NCBI GenBank assembly: GCA_022708585.1
Contig: JAKIYJ010000017.1
Span: 1-12,847 of the forward strand
Direction: 5' to 3'
Length of the DNA: 12,847 nucleotides
Source of the DNA: Bacteroidota bacterium
GTDB lineage: Bacteria > Bacteroidota > Bacteroidia > Bacteroidales > JAKIYJ01
The notes beneath the pieces were generated by a model. It was not told the origin of the DNA. It saw nothing but the letters and a program-made list of their open reading frames with translations, and made no database searches. The position numbers and the translations under genes are program-made. Below, one piece after another: positions 7,492 through 12,847 of the stretch; the stretch's first letter is position 1, and each line of letters starts with the position of its first letter.

Positions 7492-8211
7492 ATGGGAAAA
7501 GGTGATAAAAAAACAAGAAGAGGTAAAATATGGAAGGGCTCTTATGGCGTTAGACGTTCAAGAAAAAAGAAAGTTAATTTCGTAAAAACTCCTTCATCTT
7601 CTGAAAAAGTTATTGAAAATATAACTCCACATACTACAACTTCTGAAATAAATCAGACTGTGGCAACGGAAGAATTAATTACAACTCCTTCTTATATTGA
7701 AAATCTTGAAACAGAAATAAAAGAAAAAGTTAACACAAGTGAACTTGATACAAAATATTCTGATAAAAAAGATAAAGAAAAAGAAGTAAAAGAATTTGAA
7801 AAAAAGAAAACACAAAAAACAACTGCCAAAAAGACAGTACCTGCAAAAACTGCAAAAGATGAAGCAAAAACAGTAGAACACCCTGAAAAATCAGCCAAAA
7901 AATCTGTACCTGCAAAAACTGCAAAAGATGAAGTAAAAACAGTAGAACTCCCTGAAAAATCAGCCAAAAAATCTGTACCTGCAAAAACTGCAAAAGATGA
8001 AGCAAAAACAGTAGAACACCCTGAAAAATCAGTCAAAAAATCTGTATCTGCAAAAACTGCAAAAGATGAAACAGAAACAGTCAAAGATAAGGTAAAAACT
8101 AAAAAGACAACATTAAAAAAACAGATTGAAACTGAAACAGAACAGGTTAAAACACCAAAAACAGCAGCTAAAAAACCTGCTAAAACAAAAAAGACTGTAA
8201 AAAAGGAATAG
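7492..8211 (+). CDS. Ribosomal protein THX with long lysine-rich repeat tail
   Basis: Residues 1-27 (MGKGDKKTRRGKIWKGSYGV, then RRSRKKK) closely match Thermus THX, a peptide of about 26 residues that sits in the head of the 30S subunit and stabilises it. The frame then continues without interruption to 239 residues. Residues 28-110 are polar, rich in Thr, Glu and Lys, and apparently disordered. Residues 113-197 hold three full copies and one partial copy of a 23-residue repeat (type KKSVPAKTAKDEAKTV followed by EHPEKSA). The end (198-239) is again Lys/Thr/Ala-rich (KTAAKKPAKTKKTVKKE). The tail resembles histone-H1-like or AlgP-like bacterial proteins and could bind RNA or DNA; that role is inference. 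It has its own -7 box, and its stop is 6 nt from the convergent murD2 stop. Confidence 0.85.
   Translation: MGKGDKKTRRGKIWKGSYGVRRSRKKKVNFVKTPSSSEKVIENITPHTTTSEINQTVATEELITTPSYIENLETEIKEKVNTSELDTKYSDKKDKEKEVKEFEKKKTQKTTAKKTVPAKTAKDEAKTVEHPEKSAKKSVPAKTAKDEVKTVELPEKSAKKSVPAKTAKDEAKTVEHPEKSVKKSVSAKTAKDETETVKDKVKTKKTTLKKQIETETEQVKTPKTAAKKPAKTKKTVKKE
7828..8082 (+). repeat. In-frame 69-bp tandem repeats (3 full copies plus one partial)
   Basis: Copies at 7828-7896, 7897-7965 and 7966-8034, then a partial copy at 8035-8082. Each full unit encodes 23 residues. The copies are nearly identical at the DNA level, for example GTACCTGCAAAAACTGCAAA recurs in the first three with only scattered substitutions elsewhere. 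The unit length is a multiple of three, so gain or loss of copies keeps the frame. The high identity suggests recent expansion or ongoing homogenisation. Confidence 0.93.
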
Positions 8212-8217
8212 TAGATA

Positions 8218-9603
8218 TTAACAATTTAAGACCAATTTTCTAAATTCCTCTCCTCTTTCTTCAAAATTTTTAAACATTCCATAACTGGCAGCTGCAGGTG
8301 AAAGTAAACATGCTTTACCTGCCAATGTTTCTTTTTTAGCTATTTTAACTGCATCTTCAAGATTATGAACTAAATACAATTTTTTATTCAAAACATTTGT
8401 TTCTTTCAACTCATTCATTTCATTCATTATTCGAATACCTGCCCTGTCAAGAAATATTAAAATTCTAATACCAGAAGATAACAAATATGACACTAACCCA
8501 CTATAATCAATACCTCTATCATAACCTCCCAAAATTAAACAATCTACATCTGGAATAGCTTTAATAGCTGCAATTGTAGCCTCTGGAATTGTAGATATGG
8601 AATCATTATAAAAATGAATACCCTTAATCTGCCCCAGGTATTCCATTCTGTGTTTTAAAGTGGGCATAGTTCTAATTCCATCAGTAATTGTTTTATTATC
8701 AATACCTTTTATCTTGCAAGCAATTACAGATGCCATAATGTTATATAAATTATGTTCACCTTTTAATTGTCTGGCATCAACATTATCAGAAAAAATAAGA
8801 TGTTCTACATCATTATCTCTAAAAATTATTTTGTTATCATCATAATAGCATCCCCTCGCTACTTGCTGTTTTAATGAAAAAGCATATTTTTCTGATTTTA
8901 TTTTATGATTGGAAATCCATTCTGAAATAATATTATTATCAGCATTATATATACAATAATCACCATAATTTTGCTTTTCAATAATATTCAATTTGGCAAT
9001 TTGATAATCTTCATAAGTATTATAATAATCCAAATGTTCCTGATAAATATTAAGTATCACAGAAATATGAGGAGCAGTATGTATATCCTGAAGTTGATGA
9101 GACGACAATTCACAAACAATATCAGTTTTATCGCAAATTTTATCTATTATATCGAAAAAAGGAATACCTATATTTCCAGCTAATAATGTATCATTATTAT
9201 ACAATTTGTAAATAAATGAAATCAGACTTGCAGTTGTGCTCTTACCTTTTGTACCAGTTATTCCTGTAACTTGCGAAGAATAATTACCTAGAAAAAAATC
9301 AGTTTGCGAAGTAATTTTTTCAGAATATTCCTTTTGAATATATTTTAAAGAAATTCCTGGAGAACGAAATACTGGATAATAATCACCAATAGAATTCAAA
9401 TAATTTTCTCCACAAATAATTGCAAGTTTATTATCTTTAAAATTTTCAATGGTTTTTATTATATTTTTATTTTTATCTGCAATAGTAATAAGCAAATTCG
9501 GATATAATTGTCTAATAGTTATATAGGTAGAAATACCTTCACGTCCAAATCCCAATATCAAAGGATTTGAATTATAGAGTAATTTTTTTAGTTTTTGCAG
9601 CAT
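8218..9603 (-). CDS. murD2: Mur ligase, probably UDP-MurNAc-L-Ala--L-glutamate ligase (MurD2 type)
   Basis: A 461-residue Mur ligase that adds glutamate to UDP-MurNAc-L-Ala with ATP in the cytoplasm. The N-terminal Rossmann domain opens with LILGFGREG (15-23). The ATP site is GITGTKGKSTT (114-124), the metal/substrate motif is NIYQEHLDYY (185-194) with His190, Lys204 (IAKLN) is the expected carbamylated lysine, and the C-terminal domain has HRMEYLG (318-324) and SPAAASYGMFKNFEERG (435-451). Canonical MurD has NDSKAT, whose Lys binds the D-Glu carboxylate; here it is NDSIST (333-338) with Ile336. That loss, and the murL gene 10 nt upstream in the same operon, argue for the MurD2 subfamily, which uses L-Glu. 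If the assignment is wrong, it is an ordinary MurD. Activity on L-Glu is inferred. Confidence 0.82.
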   Translation of the reverse strand: MLQKLKKLLYNSNPLILGFGREGISTYITIRQLYPNLLITIADKNKNIIKTIENFKDNKLAIICGENYLNSIGDYYPVFRSPGISLKYIQKEYSEKITSQTDFFLGNYSSQVTGITGTKGKSTTASLISFIYKLYNNDTLLAGNIGIPFFDIIDKICDKTDIVCELSSHQLQDIHTAPHISVILNIYQEHLDYYNTYEDYQIAKLNIIEKQNYGDYCIYNADNNIISEWISNHKIKSEKYAFSLKQQVARGCYYDDNKIIFRDNDVEHLIFSDNVDARQLKGEHNLYNIMASVIACKIKGIDNKTITDGIRTMPTLKHRMEYLGQIKGIHFYNDSISTIPEATIAAIKAIPDVDCLILGGYDRGIDYSGLVSYLLSSGIRILIFLDRAGIRIMNEMNELKETNVLNKKLYLVHNLEDAVKIAKKETLAGKACLLSPAAASYGMFKNFEERGEEFRKLVLNC

Positions 9604-9613
9604 AATAATATTA

Positions 9614-10996
9614 TTATATCGATTTTAATGCATTAATTAATATAGTTTTAAAATCATCTGGCAAAAAGTTGTTTTCATTAATTTTTTGAAAATCATAATC
9701 AGAAAGTTTTATATAATTAGTATTAGCAGAAATACTGTTGCGATAATGTTGCAACAGAGGTTTATTAATAACTTCATTATCATCAAGAGATTGCAAAGCA
9801 ATATTAACTTCTTCAACTGTGCCAACGCATTCAAAAGGTTTTATATTTTCTACACCTGACAATTTGTCAAGTTCATTTTTAAGTTTATCATCATCAAAAA
9901 TATTTTTACCAAAAATTTCTTTCATTTTTGTCTGTGTTATAAATGGAGATAAAATTATATAAGTAAATAAGCATTTAGCACAAGAACAACACCATATATT
10001 GTTTTTACCACCGACATTACAACTTTTGAAAGCATTGTATTGGTGCTCAAATTTAGAAAACAGTTTGGCTATTTGCAATTCAGACAAAGGTCTTAAAAAA
10101 CTGAAATAATTCAGTTCATCGTTTATATAATTACTTACATAGTTACGAAAATCATTTTCAAATAAGATTGATTTTGAATATTGATGATTAACAGTAGAAT
10201 CAGGCACAGTAGGTTCGTTAGAACTTGCTTCATTTGACAGAGCAATATATTTAGAATTAGTGAGATGAGCAGCGAGCAATGAATTAAAAGCAACTATTGA
10301 AGAGAAAGGAGTATGCCCATTTAAAAATCCTTTTTTATTAAGGTCAAATAAAAGAGGATCCAGATAACGATATGTTATAAAAAAATTATCCTTATTAAAA
10401 CCTGCGGCTTCAATAGTATTAAAAACAGGAGTAGTGGGATTTATTGCGAAGGGCAATATATTTTTATGATTTTTTAATAATTCCATACTTACAACAGAAT
10501 CTTTTCCCCCTCCAACAGGAACAATAGTTTTTTGACTGTAATGCAAATTCAGATTTTTAAGCAAAACTTTGTCTCCTGAGGTTTCAATAGTCATAAAATC
10601 ATTTTTATTGGTTTTGATGTTATTAAGCCAAAAAAATTCACCAAGTCCATTAAAATATAAATTCTTCCACCATTCAATTTGTTCATTGGTTAAATGTTTA
10701 GGTATAATATATACATATTGAGGGCAAGCGCTTTTCCAATAACTCACTAATTCAGCCATTCCTATATTAAAAACAACATTTTCAATAAAATTCTCTTCGT
10801 TTAATTTATCATAGTTTATATATTCATTAAAAGGTATATTATATGAAGGATTGAAGATGTATCTATCAGAAAGGTTAAAACAAAAAGAAAAGCGGATGTT
10901 ATCTTTTTCGATAAAGATATTATAACTTTCATAGGAGAAAAATTTAAATTTTTCTCTTAATTTTGTATAAAGATTAAAATTATTTTTGACTAACAT
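9614..10996 (-). CDS. murL: UDP-MurNAc-L-alanyl-L-glutamate epimerase (MurL)
   Basis: MurL, characterised in Xanthomonas, inverts the terminal L-Glu of UDP-MurNAc-L-Ala-L-Glu to D-Glu using ATP and Mg2+. I start at the ATG at 10996 (460 aa); a TTG one codon earlier is less likely. The clearest motif is GGGKDS (162-167), a PP-loop-like ATP site of the kind found in enzymes that adenylate a carboxylate or base. Further conserved-looking blocks are GHTPFSS (about 227-233), SNEASSNEP (254-262), NHQYSKS (270-276), a cysteine cluster WCCSCAKC (335-342) and FECVGTVEEV (388-397). Length and motif order fit MurL as I remember the family. No signal peptide or membrane segment is present, as expected for a cytoplasmic nucleotide-precursor enzyme. 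It ends 10 nt before murD2, forming one operon. Confidence 0.82.
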   Translation of the reverse strand: MLVKNNFNLYTKLREKFKFFSYESYNIFIEKDNIRFSFCFNLSDRYIFNPSYNIPFNEYINYDKLNEENFIENVVFNIGMAELVSYWKSACPQYVYIIPKHLTNEQIEWWKNLYFNGLGEFFWLNNIKTNKNDFMTIETSGDKVLLKNLNLHYSQKTIVPVGGGKDSVVSMELLKNHKNILPFAINPTTPVFNTIEAAGFNKDNFFITYRYLDPLLFDLNKKGFLNGHTPFSSIVAFNSLLAAHLTNSKYIALSNEASSNEPTVPDSTVNHQYSKSILFENDFRNYVSNYINDELNYFSFLRPLSELQIAKLFSKFEHQYNAFKSCNVGGKNNIWCCSCAKCLFTYIILSPFITQTKMKEIFGKNIFDDDKLKNELDKLSGVENIKPFECVGTVEEVNIALQSLDDNEVINKPLLQHYRNSISANTNYIKLSDYDFQKINENNFLPDDFKTILINALKSI

Positions 10997-11019
10997 CAAT
11001 GTATATGGTATTATTTTTG
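10985..11019 (+). promoter_or_regulatory. Weak candidate promoter for the yqgE gene
   Basis: TTTG at 10985-10988 and TATTTTTG at 11012-11019 are spaced 23 nt apart, the upper end of the Bacteroidota range. The leader to the ATG at 11092 would be about 65 nt, and the -33 element would lie inside the first codons of murL. It is the only forward TAnnTTTG match in this intergenic region, but could be chance. Confidence 0.25.
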
Positions 11020-11031
11020 TAATTTTATTTT

Positions 11032-11059
11032 CAAATTTAGATTTTTTTTTGTAAACAAA
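11032..11059 (-). promoter_or_regulatory. Candidate promoter for murL-murD2
   Basis: On the minus strand, TAAATTTG (11039 to 11032) fits the -7 consensus TAnnTTTG, and a TTTG (11059 to 11056) stands 16 nt upstream as a -33 element, slightly closer than the usual 17-23. The box ends 35 nt before the ATG at 10996. The position is good, but both elements are short and the region is AT-rich. Confidence 0.45.
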
Positions 11060-11091
11060 TGACAGATGTGATGAATTAAATTCAATTTTAA

Positions 11092-11664
11092 ATGGAATCT
11101 ATAAAGCCAATATATAACGAACCTCATTCAGGAAATATTCTTATTTCAGAACCTTTTCTGAATGATTTTTATTTTAAGCGTGCTGTTGTACTTTTGGCAG
11201 AATATACAAAAGAAGGTTCTTTTGGTTTAATAGTAAATAAACCTGTTAATTTAAAATTGAAAAAAGTAGTCAAAGAATTTACTGATTTTAATGCTAAAAT
11301 ATTTATTGGGGGTCCAGTGCGTACCGACAGTCTTTTTGTATTACATACACTTGGGGACAAGATTCCAGAAAGCAGTAAAATAATTGAGGGAATATATTGG
11401 GGAGGGGATATGGAAGTTATAAGAGATATGATAATAAATAGAGCTATTTCTCCTGATGACATCAGGTTTTACATAGGTTATGCAGGGTGGAACTCTTTGC
11501 AACTGGAAAATGAATTAAAAGAAAAATCATGGGTTATATCCAATACGGCAAAGGAAGAAATTCTTAATGAGCATCCAGAAACTTTATGGAATACAATAGT
11601 AAAGAATTTAGGAAAAGATTATTCGCTCTGGTCAAATTTTCCTTTCGACCCAATATTAAATTAA
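11092..11664 (+). CDS. YqgE/AlgH family protein
   Basis: A 190-residue member of the YqgE/AlgH (DUF179) family, whose members are small cytoplasmic proteins of unclear function; AlgH was named from alginate regulation in Pseudomonas. The family signatures are all visible in order: GNILISEP (14-21), FGLIVNKP (44-51), FIGGPV (71-76), IYWGGD (101-106) and YIGYAGW (127-133), with the usual LENEL...SW block after it. Length is normal for the family. It is transcribed divergently from murL with 95 nt between start codons and converges on the GH57 gene. Neither neighbour explains its role. The start is at an ATG with no Shine-Dalgarno sequence, as is usual in this phylum. Confidence 0.95.
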   Translation: MESIKPIYNEPHSGNILISEPFLNDFYFKRAVVLLAEYTKEGSFGLIVNKPVNLKLKKVVKEFTDFNAKIFIGGPVRTDSLFVLHTLGDKIPESSKIIEGIYWGGDMEVIRDMIINRAISPDDIRFYIGYAGWNSLQLENELKEKSWVISNTAKEEILNEHPETLWNTIVKNLGKDYSLWSNFPFDPILN

Positions 11665-11689
11665 TCTTTCTGTGTGCAAAAAATATTTG

Positions 11690-11736
11690 TTTGGTTTTAA
11701 TTTTGGAATATTACACAAAATTTTCTACAAACCAAA
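11690..11736. terminator. Two-part hairpin between convergent genes
   Basis: Outer arms TTTGGTTT (11690-11697) and AAACCAAA (11729-11736) and inner arms AATTTTG (11699-11705) and CAAAATT (11716-11722) are both perfect inverted repeats, nested around a 10-nt loop. On the minus strand, a run of six T (11683 to 11678) follows 6 nt after the stem. This fits termination of transcripts from the GH57 gene's convergent partner side poorly on the plus strand but reasonably on the minus strand. The hairpin sits 26 nt past the yqgE stop and 37 nt before the GH57 stop on the map, so minus-strand GH57 transcripts meet it after their stop codon. Confidence 0.5.
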
Positions 11737-11773
11737 TTATCAGAAATAAACAACAATTATGTTGAATGTGTTA

Positions 11774-12847
11774 TTATTCTTGCTTGTAACGTTTCAGACC
11801 TGCTGTTGCTTCTTTCATTAATGAAAGAATTTTTTTTCTTGCTTGAATAATATCAGATTGCATAATTTGAGAATAATCAAAATTCATTTTTTCATATTGT
11901 ATTAAAGCACGTTGCGACAAATTTGAAAGAATGGCATCCTTAATATCATCATCAGCACCGATAAGAGCAATACCAATTGTTTCAATATCAAGGTTCTTTA
12001 TTACTTTTGAAAGATTTGTTTTTGAAAAGCAAATTATATCAGAGAACTGAAGTTCATTTTTATTTTTTTCTTTCAAATTTGATTTACGACCGGGGGTCAT
12101 ACTTTTTTTTGATTTTTTTGTCATTTCATTTAGTATTTCGTTATTATTAATATTATTAATTTCGCTTAAAACCATTGAATTTTCTGAATCTGAAAAAGAA
12201 TTTACTCTTAAAATAAAATCAGAGAGGATATTCATATAATTAATAAAGGCATCATAAGGTGTTCCATAAGGATTAAAATATTTATGTACATCTCCATCGG
12301 AGAACCATTTTGTACACATATAATAAAAATGGTCACTTGTTTGTAGATAATGCCAATCTTTTTGAATATCAAAATTATTGATTAGTCGAACTTTATTTTC
12401 GAGATTATATAAAGTATTAAATGCATCTTGTTGTAATTTATTACCAAGCCAGGCAGTTAAGTCTCTTTCTTCATCAGCCCATGAAACAGGGTTATTAACA
12501 TAAATGCTTCCCACAGGTTGAAGTTCAGCAGAAATTTCAGATGGAGTTTTAAAGGTATAAGTAGAATGAGAGAAAACTCTTGCAGGCAGATATTTCATAA
12601 ATTCAAAGATTCCTGTTTCAGCCCATTGATGTTCTCCAAAAGTTTCATAATCCATAAAAAGATTAACTATTTGTTCTGAACTGTCTAAGGCGTTTAGCCA
12701 ATCAACATATTTTTCAGTAGTAAGAGGCCATTGGTTCCAAGATTTATCACTAAATCGAAAGGCTATATCATCACTAAGCTGATAATTTTTTAATAAAAGT
12801 TTCAGTTTAGGATTAATACAATTAGTATATACATAGCCTGGGCTCCT
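11774..12847 (-). CDS. GH57 alpha-amylase-type protein with C-terminal FliG_C-like domain (5' partial)
   Basis: The frame is open to the window edge, giving 357 visible residues; the ATG at 12655 is internal, because the 64 codons before it encode family sequence (NYQLSDDIAFRFSDKSW). The GH57 part contains FMDYETFGEHQW, in which the Asp matches the catalytic acid/base region of GH57, and MCTKWFSDGDVHKYFNPYG. The nucleophile Glu should lie upstream, outside the window. GH57 enzymes cleave or rearrange alpha-glucans; an intracellular glycogen role is usual in Bacteroidota. A Lys-rich linker (about 12121-12056) leads to a helical tail (about 12055-11801) that aligns with FliG C-terminal sequence, for example IGIALIGADDDIKDAILSNL followed by SQRA. 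Function of the tail is unknown. Confidence 0.85.
   Translation of the reverse strand, partial: RSPGYVYTNCINPKLKLLLKNYQLSDDIAFRFSDKSWNQWPLTTEKYVDWLNALDSSEQIVNLFMDYETFGEHQWAETGIFEFMKYLPARVFSHSTYTFKTPSEISAELQPVGSIYVNNPVSWADEERDLTAWLGNKLQQDAFNTLYNLENKVRLINNFDIQKDWHYLQTSDHFYYMCTKWFSDGDVHKYFNPYGTPYDAFINYMNILSDFILRVNSFSDSENSMVLSEINNINNNEILNEMTKKSKKSMTPGRKSNLKEKNKNELQFSDIICFSKTNLSKVIKNLDIETIGIALIGADDDIKDAILSNLSQRALIQYEKMNFDYSQIMQSDIIQARKKILSLMKEATAGLKRYKQE

Noticed and set aside
7675..8084. Long minus-strand ORFs opposite the THX repeat region
   Set aside because: They are antisense shadows of Lys-rich codons (AAA read as TTT), giving Phe-rich low-complexity proteins with repeats only because the sense gene has them.

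Overview
The window is AT-rich, densely coding DNA from a member of the Bacteroidota, probably an uncultured or environmental lineage. Four observations support this: type IX secretion (T9SS) C-terminal sorting domains on two secreted proteases, ribosomal protein THX, near-absence of Shine-Dalgarno sequences, and Bacteroidota-type -7 boxes (TAnnTTTG) in front of several genes. No tRNA, rRNA, insertion sequence or CRISPR array was seen.

Layout. 1-3148 (+): two tandem lysyl-endopeptidase-like S1 serine proteases, the first cut by the window edge and carrying a PKD domain, both ending in T9SS sorting domains. 3149-3470: a 322-base non-coding stretch with two sets of inverted repeats. 3471-4471 (+): two small unrecognised proteins, the first a membrane-anchored lipocalin-like protein. 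4545-7427 (+): a tight housekeeping operon of a membrane TPR protein, ribH (riboflavin), fmt (initiator tRNA formylation) and a TrmH-type rRNA/tRNA 2'-O-methyltransferase. 7492-8211 (+): ribosomal protein THX with a very long lysine-rich repeat tail, behind its own -7 box. 8218-10996 (-): a two-gene operon, murL then murD2, converging on the THX gene. 11092-11664 (+): a YqgE/AlgH protein, divergent from murL. 11774-12847 (-): the 3' part of a GH57 alpha-amylase-type protein whose C-terminus looks like the C-terminal domain of flagellar FliG.

Three things stand out. (1) The murL-murD2 pair implies the epimerase route to D-glutamate in peptidoglycan: MurD2 adds L-Glu to UDP-MurNAc-L-Ala and MurL then inverts it, replacing glutamate racemase plus canonical MurD. 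(2) The GH57 protein appears fused to a FliG_C-like domain in a phylum that normally has no flagella. (3) THX, normally a peptide of about 26 residues, is here the first 27 residues of a 239-residue protein with 69-bp in-frame tandem repeats. The secreted proteases would serve extracellular protein breakdown; the rest is core metabolism, translation and wall synthesis.
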